NCBI GenBank assembly: GCA_011009095.1
Contig: VTPC01007341.1
Coordinates: forward strand, 8,973 to 72,972
Length of the DNA: 64,000 nucleotides
Direction of reading: 5' to 3'
From: Ignelater luminosus
Lineage: Eukaryota; Arthropoda; Insecta; Coleoptera; Elateridae
Shown in pieces: positions 48,801-54,000 of the stretch. The position numbers and the translations under genes are program-made. Numbering within the stretch: position 1 is the stretch's first letter; each line of letters begins with the position of its first letter. The notes beneath the pieces were generated by a model that searched no databases, had not been told where the DNA came from, and saw only the letters and a list, made by a program, of their open reading frames with translations.

Positions 48801-50318
48801 CTATCCTGGTAGATCTACTGTAACTAATTTACAGTCTCTGTTGGGCACTTTCGAAAAGAAATTATCAGCAGACAATACATAGTCAATTTTATATATTAAA
48901 GAGTTAAAATGATATAGAATTGAATGTGTTCTTGTTACGCTGATTCTGGTTTGTTGATAGACAGTTAACAAACACTCTTATTTATTCTGACATTATAAAT
49001 GGAAACCACGCCTTAAGCAATCTTCTCAATTAAATCAAGTTTGGTTCAATGTGTGACAATCTGCAGTTAGTGTAGTAGAATTAATCCATCACAGAAGACA
49101 AATACTATCAAATGTAAAATTCGACAATAGGCATCGATTAGTTACCTGGGTGTGAACCGATTCGCCTCCTACATGATGATGCTCGATCTCATTGTTTGCA
49201 AATGACTTGTTTATTTGCTAAATTTGCCTACAACAATTTTGTTTTGGCTCGAGTATTTTTACTATCTTTGGGAGAAAATTAAGATAAAGTGGAATTGGGT
49301 TGAACCTCCCTCTACTCATTAGCTGAAACAACTCATGTCCAATTCTATCAAAAGTTTTTTCGTCGCAATTAGACTTTTCTCTATGTACTAATTTCTTTTG
49401 AAATACCCCCCGTGTACTGCAATAACGGCAGCAATTAGATATTAATACAAGAATATTAACATTAAAATATACAGCTGCAAGTGACAATAACATGTAGGAA
49501 GAAATAATATTGTTAACTTAAATAATAAAAAACTATTTATCAGTCTCATTAAATTCATTCTTTAATAATTTAAAGTAATCGCAATATAATTAACTTATGA
49601 GTAAGCGTGGACTTTACTTTTTATTAACTGATTCTTGTTAAGTATAATAATGTTCCTTTGTCCTCTAATTACTTTCTTCAATAAGTTGTTTATTTAATGA
49701 GCGATTTCTAAACATAATTTTTAACAAATTAAATATAATTTTAACAGAAACTGTCAATATTGCAAACGTATACAACTATTTAATATTAACATTTGGTGCA
49801 TAAAACCCAATTCGAGTGAGTAAACACACATTTTGGAAATAGCCTTGGTAAATCAATTAACATTTAAAATCCTGACAAATAAAGGTCAATCAGTCTTATT
49901 AATCTCTTAATGGTGTTTGTTCCCCAACTTAACTCAATATTTTGCTAATTTCTTAATTGAGAAAAATTTCTTATCGCGCATTAGTGAAAAGCCTTTTAAG
50001 TTACATTTAAATTTCTTTTTAAATACTTGCAAGTTTTCAAGTTGCCATTAAAATTTAGCTTGCACTTCAAAGTTACGATTTCCTCGATTCGATAATATTA
50101 ATTAGGAAACTGTGTGGTGTGATGACTCATAACCGTAAGATTGTTGTAATTAAAAAAAAGTTAGCAATGCCACGCCTGCATAAAAAGAAAGCATTGCACA
50201 GCTCGATGTTTTTATTTCTGCTTACCCATATTCTGCAGAACACGTTGGTGGTGGCTGGGCGATTTCCCCTGCCCCAACATCGTCCTTCCGACTTCGCTCT
50301 AACTTTCATAGCGCTCAT
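4032..50318 (-). CDS. Whole gene model: CRACD/DUF4592-like actin-regulator protein (two isoforms)
   Basis: This is a minus-strand split gene. Isoform A joins 50226-50318, 36384-36518, 14829-14903, 14696-14768, 14513-14637, 8933-9017 and 4032-6835 (3390 nt, 1129 aa). Isoform B replaces the first two exons with 15548-15625 (1079 aa). Intron phases in A are 0,0,0,1,0,1, and every junction has GT/AG ends with matching phase. The protein is largely disordered and rich in Ser, Thr and Lys. Landmarks are an acidic/Ser N-terminal part, a basic block HHRVSVRPKRTHGAPRRKR (about residues 146-164), FARLFPRRSGKKKK (271-284), a VFARRSLK motif near 920, and a basic helical C-terminus. The vertebrate CRACD/KIAA1211 family has a comparable basic block after an acidic Ser-rich start and inhibits actin capping protein. 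I infer cytoplasmic actin-linked function from that resemblance only. Alternative: another disordered cytoskeletal scaffold such as a Nance-Horan/GUK-holder relative. The exon chain is much surer than the family name. Confidence 0.72.
6836..8932 (-). other. Intron between the last two coding exons
   Basis: The intron runs from GT at 8932-8931 to AG at 6837-6836. It is A+T-rich. No ORF, transposon or RNA gene is seen in it. Confidence 0.75.
8933..9017 (-). CDS. Internal coding exon (85 nt)
   Basis: The acceptor is AAATTTACAG and the donor is AAAG|GTTAGT. The exon enters in phase 0 and leaves in phase 1. It encodes MSGTALPTTPEVNEDSSLRS then LTPETSTK, with the final G completing Glu in the last exon (G|AG). 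The Met directly after the acceptor is read as internal. Skipping this exon would break the frame, so it should be constitutive. Two TP sites and the acidic centre fit a phospho-regulated disordered linker. Confidence 0.87.
9600..11386 (+). mobile_element. RTE-like non-LTR retrotransposon (LINE) remnant
   Basis: Broken plus-strand frames carry reverse-transcriptase hallmarks in order: a Lys-rich linker (QVKQICRKKKK, near 9790), YFKEILN (near 9990), a motif-A-like LHVLFID equivalent (near 10470), and the catalytic MAYADDTALIV at about 10772-10803 (Tyr-Ala-Asp-Asp codons at 10778-10789). After these comes a C-terminal block WVLSQRSGERLERWKRKILC near 10938. Many stops and frameshifts interrupt it, so it is dead. 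The 3' end may be the short repeat ATGCAATGCAATTG (11371-11384), as RTE elements often end in a simple-sequence tail. The 5' end is uncertain. It lies in the intron, antisense to the gene. Confidence 0.75.
11387..12282. other. Intron sequence between two transposons
   Basis: An 83-codon plus-strand frame (11910-12161, MDLKDVQDIKVSERLRELN...) lies 40 bp after a TATATAAG word (about 11866). I do not recognise it and it lacks supporting signals. Nothing else is visible. Confidence 0.3.
12283..13551 (+). mobile_element. Tc1/mariner-like element, DD37E type, with intact TIRs
   Basis: The 1269-bp element is bounded by inverted ends AGGAATAGTCCGTTTAAAAT (left) and the reverse complement of a right end that differs at only two positions over about 27 bp. 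It is flanked by TA at 12281-12282 and 13552-13553, the expected TA target duplication. Inside is a degenerate transposase. Length, TIRs and TSD all match the superfamily. It sits in the intron between exons 14513-14637 and 8933-9017, antisense to the gene. Confidence 0.9.
12441..13413 (+). pseudogene. DD37E Tc1/mariner-like transposase, inactive
   Basis: The frame starts MNEIEQRLLILNKYLEN, shifts near 12490, continues through a helix-turn-helix region (ISERTVAVVAGTSKSTVHRI) and the first catalytic Asp in CCVMDDKTYCVADF. It shifts again near 12997 and goes on to FFWLHLASCHYS, then CSELRPIEWYWA. The second catalytic Asp is His here (CAC, in WLHLASCH). The Glu of RPIE follows with 37 residues between, which defines the DD37E class described in mosquitoes. 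A premature TAG at 13324 precedes about 29 more codons of family-like tail. Two frameshifts, one stop and a lost catalytic residue make it non-functional. Confidence 0.85.
13552..14512. other. Intron remainder upstream of exon 8933-9017
   Basis: The stretch is A+T-rich. A minus-strand donor-like CTTAG|GTAAGTATC occurs near 13868, but the sequence 5' of it has stops in the relevant frames, so I do not call an exon. Confidence 0.4.
14513..14637 (-). CDS. Coding exon with the basic capping-protein-interaction-like block
   Basis: The exon is 125 nt, with acceptor TTTTTGTTTTTAG and donor CCG|GTTTGT. It enters in phase 1 and leaves in phase 0. It encodes (D)SIWELGPSSASEPLNHSA followed by AHHRVSVRPKRTHGAPRRKR and IQP. 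The basic stretch resembles the region of vertebrate CRACD proteins with Ser-Ala-Ala, then His, then a Val-(Lys/Arg)-Pro-Lys core and further basic residues. It also partly fits the capping-protein interaction pattern LxHxTxxRPKx6P: the His and RPK are in register, the Leu and Thr are not, and a Pro is one residue early. This is the main basis for the family call. Confidence 0.88.
14696..14768 (-). CDS. Internal coding exon (73 nt)
   Basis: The acceptor is TATTTTAAAAG and the donor is CAAG|GTAAAA. The exon enters in phase 0 and leaves in phase 1. It encodes DSFGQQSSRHSSKLSLYEKK then QMDQ, plus one base that completes Asp with the next exon. The 73-nt length is not a multiple of three but pairs with the following 125-nt exon (sum 198), so the two must be spliced together. 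The intron to the preceding exon is 60 nt and the intron to the next is 58 nt, typical of short insect introns. Confidence 0.88.
14829..14903 (-). CDS. Internal coding exon (shared by both isoforms)
   Basis: The exon is 75 nt and phase 0 at both ends, with acceptor TTTTCTTTACAG and donor GAA|GTAAGT. It encodes NHPTKSHSTCSDGSLLSMGS then SEIEE, a Ser-rich segment ending in an acidic patch. It joins in frame to DSFGQQSSRH in the next exon. The GSLLSMGSSEIEEDSF string reads like a phosphorylatable, conserved-type motif in a disordered region. The in-frame Met here would be the first start codon if upstream exons were non-coding. Confidence 0.88.
15548..15625 (-). CDS. Alternative first coding exon (isoform B)
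   Basis: An ATG in a good insect context (TTAAAATG) at 15625 starts 26 codons, MFYSGCGRSFKWLRDPKIYL then PLDSLK. The exon ends exactly in phase 0 at a donor AAG|GTATTT. It lies 644 bp upstream of the 14829-14903 exon, whose acceptor is also phase 0, so direct splicing gives ...DSLK-NHPTKSHS in frame. This replaces the more basic N-terminus of isoform A with a short aromatic, Cys-containing one. A TATAAAG sits about 290 bp upstream. The donor is weaker at positions +4 to +6 than the others. RNA evidence is lacking. Confidence 0.62.
15626..16980. other. Sequence upstream of the alternative first exon
   Basis: The first 300 bp or so could be 5' UTR and promoter of isoform B, with the TATA-like element at 15917 and slightly higher G+C near 15770. 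The rest is A+T-rich intron. At 16364-16372 GCAGGGTGT resembles the ACACCCTG terminal word of DNA transposons. Confidence 0.3.
15917..15923 (-). promoter_or_regulatory. Possible TATA box for the alternative first exon
   Basis: On the minus strand the sequence reads GCAAGTATAAAGGAGG, a TATAAAG element about 290 bp upstream of the isoform B start codon. This would leave roughly 260 nt of 5' UTR. Nothing else identifies the start site, and such strings are common in A+T-rich DNA. Confidence 0.25.
16981..17189. mobile_element. MITE with long terminal inverted repeats
   Basis: The left end CAGTCAGCTCATAAAGTAAT (continuing GTCGCAAAATG) and the right end are reverse complements over 31 bp with one mismatch. 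Pairing then continues imperfectly to about 54 bp per arm. Total length is 209 bp with no coding capacity. The CAGT start and a TA directly after the right end (17190-17191; CA on the left, one change from TA) point to a Tc1/mariner-derived MITE. It lies in the long intron. Confidence 0.8.
18178..18329. repeat. Diverged direct repeat pair (41 bp, 111 bp apart)
   Basis: TTCGGCAGTCATTTTGACCA... at 18178 and TTCGGCGGCTATTTTGACTA... at 18289 match at roughly 33 of 41 positions. Read in the same frame they give FGSHFDHVPEVIS and FGGYFDYVPEEIS. The second lies in a 61-codon open frame (18259-18444). Flanking words AACGAACTCC (near 18159) and GGAGTTCGTT (near 18457) are inverted to each other. This may be a small repeat element. 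Confidence 0.45.
19414..19496. repeat. Inverted repeat / hairpin
   Basis: AGTTTTACAACCTTAG (19414-19429) and CTGAGGTTGTAAAACT (19481-19496) pair as 16-bp arms with one mismatch around a 51-bp loop. The loop is too large for a typical miRNA precursor. It is probably a transposon trace. Confidence 0.5.
23551..23630 (+). repeat. tRNA-like SINE head (weak)
   Basis: TTGGCCCGAGTGGTTTAG (from 23557) looks like the A-box region of a Ser/Leu-type tRNA. ATAGTTCGGGTTGATG (from 23595) is a poor B-box. It does not fold as a proper tRNA. At best this is a tRNA-derived repeat fragment. Confidence 0.25.
23631..27596. other. Long-intron DNA
   Basis: I see no genes. Two loosely similar segments begin GATAAGTAAGATTTAAGTAT (26608) and GATAAGTCAGAATTAGAGTA (26803), perhaps an old duplication. 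A 105-codon frame at 25974-26291 has no recognisable features. Confidence 0.35.
27597..27905 (+). pseudogene. Fragment of an IS630/Tc1-type transposase
   Basis: A broken plus-strand frame reads WFQHNGASTHNGRNVRNILN and then residues resembling the family's Trp-Thr-x-Lys-Ser-x-Asp-Leu block and a Phe-x-Trp-Glu-Cys stretch. Insect elements of this type usually carry QHDGAPAH, so the catalytic Asp is Asn here. Stops interrupt the rest. It is an old, inactive copy. Confidence 0.55.
27925..28090 (+). pseudogene. Fragment of a second Tc1/mariner-like transposase
   Basis: Frames near 27940-28060 give YGSFGSKVDPHFVFLNDNAP, then, after a one-base shift, HHTTVIARNTLAANGFDAAC. This resembles the (D)NAxPH second catalytic Asp block of Tc1/mariner enzymes. 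It is short and frameshifted, and follows the previous fragment closely. Whether both came from one element is unclear. Confidence 0.5.
28091..31050. other. Long-intron DNA
   Basis: Very A+T-rich from about 28.9 to 30 kb. No exon, transposase or RNA gene is supported. Confidence 0.4.
31051..32262 (-). mobile_element. Tc1-like DNA transposon remnant
   Basis: The left boundary ACTGCAGGTCACAAGTTTGA (then GACC) is a Tc1-type end. A diverged partner AGTCTCAAATAGTGTGA lies at 32243-32259. They share TCACA and TTTGAGAC after inversion. The span of about 1.2 kb fits the family. The decayed minus-strand transposase lies inside. The right boundary is tentative because the TIR match is partial and the 31975-32250 part has an unusually G+C-rich composition. 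Confidence 0.5.
31140..31900 (-). pseudogene. Tc1-type transposase, degenerate
   Basis: On the minus strand the order matches Tc1: an N-terminal helix-turn-helix (TRLAIVMLHKEGKS near 31855, then VSKTCAHRTIERF), the catalytic block DWTKEQFEKVFWTDEVKFEF (31475-31535), and near 31225-31280 a decayed PNELL-DELNRI block ahead of EELWRVI. Multiple stops and frameshifts lie between these blocks. The first Asp of the catalytic triad is visible (WTDE). The second is not readable. Confidence 0.7.
32571..32790 (+). repeat. tRNA-derived SINE
   Basis: GTGACTTGGATAGTTAAGC (about 32577-32595) fits a pol III A box, and CCGGTTTGATTCTTGG (32616-32631) fits a B box (GGTTCGATTCC-type). Spacing is as in tRNA. 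An unrelated body follows, which includes GGTGAGTTTATAGTTTCCTG and CCAACAGCGGGCCTGACC. No amino-acid acceptor stem closes, so it is a SINE head, not a tRNA gene. The 3' end is not clear. Confidence 0.55.
32791..36383. other. Long-intron DNA next to exon 36384-36518
   Basis: No exon is supported. An ACACCCTGTATCT word at 33432-33444 is typical of insect DNA-transposon ends and recurs at 53983. A TATATAAG word at 35273 is followed by a plus-strand ATG frame and a GTGAGC donor-like site. Confidence 0.35.
35273..35340 (+). promoter_or_regulatory. TATA-like word before a short plus-strand frame
   Basis: TATATAAG (35273-35280) is followed about 26 bp later by ATGAAGTCTCGGAGACAAG, a short frame ending at GCTG|GTGAGC. 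The arrangement resembles a promoter plus small first exon but has no downstream partner I can recognise. Confidence 0.15.
36384..36518 (-). CDS. Internal coding exon, acidic/basic N-terminal segment
   Basis: The exon is 135 nt and phase 0 at both ends. It has a strong acceptor (CTTTTATTTCAG) and a consensus donor (AAA|GTAAGT). It encodes 45 residues beginning TELSERLRLRRGRGDTSEDD and ending LLEKTAVK, with no stop in this frame. Joining it to 14903 gives ...TAVK-NHPTKSHS. Because the length is a multiple of three and both ends are phase 0, inclusion or skipping would not disturb the frame. The strand is clear from both splice signals. An opposite-strand frame here (36425-36844) is a shadow. 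Confidence 0.82.
36519..39750. other. First-intron DNA
   Basis: The intron of isoform A begins (in transcript order) at 50225 and ends at 36519. This part holds an A+T-rich homeodomain-site cluster (37797-37960). No coding exon is supported. A 68-codon minus frame at 38486-38692 has no recognised domain. Confidence 0.4.
37797..37960. promoter_or_regulatory. Cluster of palindromic homeodomain-type sites
   Basis: Two perfect TAATNNATTA (P2-type) sites occur 24 bp apart: TAATTGATTA (37835-37844, inside an 18-bp hairpin CGGTTAATTGATTAACCG) and TAATCGATTA (37869-37878). A near site TAATTGATTG lies at 37939-37948 and an Exd/Hox-like TGATTGAT at 37916-37923. Paired-class homeodomains bind TAATNNATTA as dimers. 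In A+T-rich DNA some such sites arise by chance, so the enhancer call is speculative. Confidence 0.3.
39750..41800. other. CpG- and G+C-rich block, possible promoter or long LTR fragment
   Basis: This 2-kb block stands out from its A+T-rich surroundings by many CG dinucleotides (especially 39830-40010, 40480-40560 and 41400-41650). It has a minus-strand donor-like CCAAGG|GTAAGTGAC near 40008 and plus-strand donor-like sites near 41284 and 41541. At 41463 TGGCGCCC matches the start of retroviral-type primer-binding sites, so a long LTR beginning TGTGGCGGGG (39826) is one reading. No gag-pol follows. A promoter region is the other reading. Neither is proved. Confidence 0.35.
41801..43760. other. 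First-intron DNA
   Basis: The stretch is very A+T-rich with no ORF, repeat family or RNA gene that I can support. Confidence 0.4.
43762..43980 (-). other. Unrecognised G+C-rich ORF island
   Basis: A minus-strand frame of about 72 codons contains NHPRFSGDRGTVRREVQDHI and PKYVRHQITHHLGQKDLEGA. Base composition is clearly richer in G+C than the flanks. There is no ATG in a good context and no convincing splice sites. It may be a transposon ORF fragment or a stray exon. I do not recognise the protein. Confidence 0.25.
43981..47470. other. First-intron DNA
   Basis: Extremely A+T-rich, especially 44.2-45.7 kb. No supportable feature was found. Confidence 0.4.
47470..47776. other. Unrecognised ORF island, strand unresolved
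   Basis: On the plus strand a frame open from the TGA near 47488 includes SQFKNLVRICHSFAENST, GESIFFMPRCCVDAKHILSK and EVLRGFERRMLRFTPPEKLK, stopping at a donor-like AATAC|GTAAGT near 47714. On the minus strand a 100-codon ATG frame (47474-47776) overlaps it. Composition is more balanced than the flanks. Neither protein is recognised. The plus reading has the more protein-like composition. Confidence 0.25.
47777..50225. other. First-intron DNA next to the candidate first exon
   Basis: No exon is supported. A 91-codon minus frame at 49218-49493 has no recognisable motif. Confidence 0.4.
50226..50318 (-). CDS. Candidate 5' coding exon with start codon (isoform A)
   Basis: A reading frame opens with ATG at 50318 (MSAMKVRAKSEGRCWGRG...) and runs 31 codons to ...FCRIW, where a good donor (TGG|GTAAGC) cuts exactly in phase 0. 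The next upstream-less exon, at 36384-36518, starts in phase 0 and has no in-frame ATG, so it needs such a donor. Local base composition is richer in G+C than the flanks, and the segment is very basic. A second in-frame ATG three codons on has a better context (purine at -3). A short upstream frame (ATG GAT GAG CGC, ending at TAG) overlaps it. The link to the 36.4-kb exon crosses a 13.7-kb intron and is inferred from phase alone. It could instead be an unrelated transcript. Confidence 0.45.
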
Positions 50319-50849
50319 CCATTTATCTTAACGCTATTTGAAATTCTAGAGTTACCACTATTATTAACCGATAGAAATAGCATACACATTATTATTACTA
50401 TGGCATTTAAGAGCACTAATCCTAATAGGAAGCTGAAAAATCACAGGCTAGGATAGAACTGGATAAAACACTGCACTTTGGCACGCACAACTCTGAAAAC
50501 ACAGTGGTCTTATCAAGTAGAACTCACGCACGAGTATCACAAGCGGAGTTAAAACCACACCGGAAATTTTGTCACTCAAATTTTAAAGAACAACGAAGGA
50601 AGTCGGTTTTAATCTACATTTCGCGTTAAGTCATGATTTATGAATTCATTAATTAAAAACCTTTTCTTACGACGATGAAAAGCTAACTGTTTTTAAAACG
50701 AATCTTGCGGATTTGAAATTGGCCGCCCACCGTTCACGGCTCCCAGCTGACATTTGACGAATATTCGACGACTTCTCCATCGACCCCCAAAAACGTAAAG
50801 CGCTGTGTTTCCACTAAACCGCCACTAATAGAAAATACAGCGTTGTTTT
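50319..50849 (-). promoter_or_regulatory. Possible 5' UTR/promoter of isoform A
   Basis: The region upstream of the candidate first exon is moderately richer in G+C than the intron. It includes initiator-like TTTTCAGAGTTG near 50495 and GTGCAGTGTTTT near 50473 on the minus strand. No TATA box is evident. The call rests on its position only. Confidence 0.25.
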
Positions 50850-51060
50850 CTAACAAATTAGCACCCTAATAAGATTCCATAGGTAAACCAACTGACCGCT
50901 GGAAGTAAGCGAAGTTACTCTTTGAAATTGTCGAGCATGTACACCGTGAACGGCTTGAAACTCGTCTGACAACTTTGCTTCGACCTGTTCGACTCTTGGG
51001 TAACGGCACTGAATGGCCAGCTTGAGCTGGTGAAGCAACAATGAGCGGCATTAGTCATTC
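50850..51060 (-). other. Coding-like island, possible exon
   Basis: A minus-strand frame follows an acceptor-like GTTGCTTCACCAG and reads LKLAIQCRYPRVEQVEAKLS then DEFQAVHGVHARQFQR, after which a GTAACT donor-like site would cut in phase 0. Composition and amphipathic helix-like pattern look coding. The same DNA also has a second ATG frame. I do not recognise the protein. It could be an alternative upstream exon of the main gene, because phase 0 matches the 36.4-kb exon, or a gene fragment. Confidence 0.28.
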
Positions 51061-54000
51061 AAGTTTTGTGGTTTTTGATAGGAAATTGGCACCTAGGGGC
51101 CTTGTTTCGACCCCGATCTCTCAAAGTGATCAAGGCTCCGATACCAAAATTTTATATTTTTATTGGGAATATATAGATAAATGTGAAGGCTGAACAGCGG
51201 AAGAAATGTAACATTTTTGTGGACTTGTAAAATTGATGATGGAATTTTTCAGTTCAAAGCACCCAAAATATAAAGAAAAATGATGTAATCATAACCTGGG
51301 ACATTTTCAGCGGGGGGAAATCAGTCATGACAAATTGTTTATTAGATTTATAAATGATGAAATCTGCTTGAATGAAATTAGAACAGTAGTAAAGGTAAAT
51401 ACACATTATTTTTGTTTGAGAGTGCAAGCAAAGGAAGTGCTGTTAATAAAAAGAAAAGTAGACTAAATATAAGTTTTACTAGCAATAAAACGATCAATAT
51501 TACGTCATAAAATCATGCAAAACGAGCGCATATGTATTATATTCTTTTTAATATTGAGGTTAGGTTTTGCTGCGGTTGCGAGTAAAATTGAAATGACTTG
51601 CGGAGGAATGAAATGACGTTGATACCTTCTAACAACGCTCATTTGAATTCATAACTTTCTAACATGAAAAATGTCACGTTTCTTTTGTTTTCTGAAAAAA
51701 AAGAGAAAGAATAATACTCCAGTAAAATACTACGATTTAGGTTTGCATTTTTTTCAAACATTTGAAGGAAACAGCCTATATATTTGTAAAATACAAGATC
51801 CAGAGAGAAGACGTTGCATATAAAAATGATGAAACAATAATCAGAGCAAAACATTAAAATCCATCAGAAATAGTCATGGGTTACATATAATGAATAATTA
51901 TAACGGGAGGGAGTAACCCTAAGGAACCTCCAAACCTCAAGTAGCCACTTTTGAGTGTAAAAGGTAAAAGGGAATAACAACAATTTACTATAAGTCTAGC
52001 AAAACTCTAGAAATCTTTTTAATAAAATCCATAGCACTCTCAACGCGTTTACAATCGAGTTTGTAGAGTTGACATATATTTAGGGTGCTGGAGAATGATA
52101 TTTCCAAGCGATCTGCTCGTCTGACAGAAATCAATAATTTGGTAGTTTGTGATAGGGGAAAATCATCAACCAAGAGATATCGCTAAATCTTGTCAAGATG
52201 TATCAAAATAGTGGAAAAAAGGGTGATCATCAGCTAGAACCAACGTTGCCGCAGCTTCAAATCTCCAAATCTGAAGATTTATAACATTTATGATTATTTC
52301 TAACGATATGTTTCTCTAGTGAGGCAACCACTCTCATACTAGATTTTAAAATTCCCAATATAATGTTTTGCAAATGCTTGTGACCAGGAGCAGGTAGCAT
52401 GCTATCGTGCTACCAATGACAAAACTTCCGATTGGTTGACTTGTGACAATTGTCGTGGTAGCACTTAAACTTTAATAACTATCGATACAAACGTTAACAA
52501 ATTGCTAGCTAAAAATTGGATCAGCTGCCTAGATAATAAACTTACAAGAAGGTTTCTTATGCGGGATGTTTGTACCAACAAGGACACCTTGCAACTTGAT
52601 TATCGAATAAGATGAAACTTCAGATTTGAAATCTTTTATTTCATTTACTTTAATCTAATGATGTACGTATCAAGGGCTATTAAAGCCCAAATATCCATAT
52701 TGCAACCTTATTCATCTCTTGCCCAAACAAGATACACCTTATAAAACTTAATTTTGCAGTCAAATAGCAACTTTGGATTTGAAACATTGCATTGAGTATA
52801 ACTAACGAAATCAAAAAAGCGAAATGTGACTCGAACTTTAAAGCTTCTACAATCCTCACAAATTGATGCTGTAGAGGTTAAGACATCCGACGCGAGATTG
52901 AAAAGCGTAAGATCGAAAATTTAAAATTCTTCCACCAAGTTTAAGATTTCATTTTCATGACAAATTAATGTCGATAATTGTCGGAAGTAAAAAAACCCGA
53001 GAAATAAGGCTACTTGTCTTAACTTGATAGGAAATATGGTCGTACTTCTAAAAGATATGCATTGCACACACTCAGCTTACTGCGAATAAGAATAAACGTA
53101 AAGACTCTCGTTCAAAGCGATTTTTTAAAATAAATTCTTTTAATAAAGGAAGGTCTACTATGCGTTTTCACTTTTTATTACACAACAGAGTCTTTATCTC
53201 GTGGGCTTCTGCTGAGAAAAGGTACTAATCTACTATTAGATGCATCGTTTTAATAATTCTCATCGTCAGATTTAACAAGGGCCAAATATGAATATAAGTT
53301 GTCTGGTTTTATTGCGATCATAATTGTTTTATGAACATGCAGCTGCATAATGAAATAGATTGCCCAGGTAACCTCATGAAAAAAAAACGGAAGAAACCTT
53401 GTTACACTAATGTGATAGACAAAAGGAGAACCACTTTGTAGATCCAATGGTGGTTTATTTTCTTCCAACACGCCGAATATGTCCTAAGAAAGCTAACACA
53501 ACTTTAAATGTCATACAAAATTTCTTGTAACCCATTCTAGACTATTTTAGATGCAAGACCATGCAAAGAGGTCATATTTCTTTTGTTAAGAGTTTAAGAT
53601 GAGGTTTTCAACCCTTTGAGATTGGCCTCTCCTAAAGAGAATCCTAAATGCTATTGGTTCATATTGTCAGAAATACCACATTTTCACGCGTAAACTATAT
53701 AAAGTAGTTTTTTCAGTTGGTCACTGCTTGACTTTGGGAACTAAATTAAAAAAACATGCCAATTCTTTGAATAAAATGCGACACGCCGTTTTCGAGAAAC
53801 TAAATGTCAAAATTTTGCTTAAAAACTGCGTTATGCCCATTCATTATCTCCACTTCTAATGAAGATACCGTCTACACCAACTGCTAAGCTGATAGGGAGA
53901 GCTCATAGTAAGAATTACACCAAAAGTCTCGTTTCATAGGATACTTTCTTTCCGTGAAATTGAAAAAACAAGGGATATTTTGACACCCTGTATCTCAATA

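Noticed and set aside
52393..52414. GGTAGCA...TGCTACC hairpin
   Set aside because: A seven-base stem is too short to call a functional structure. The same word recurs once nearby, but without pattern.
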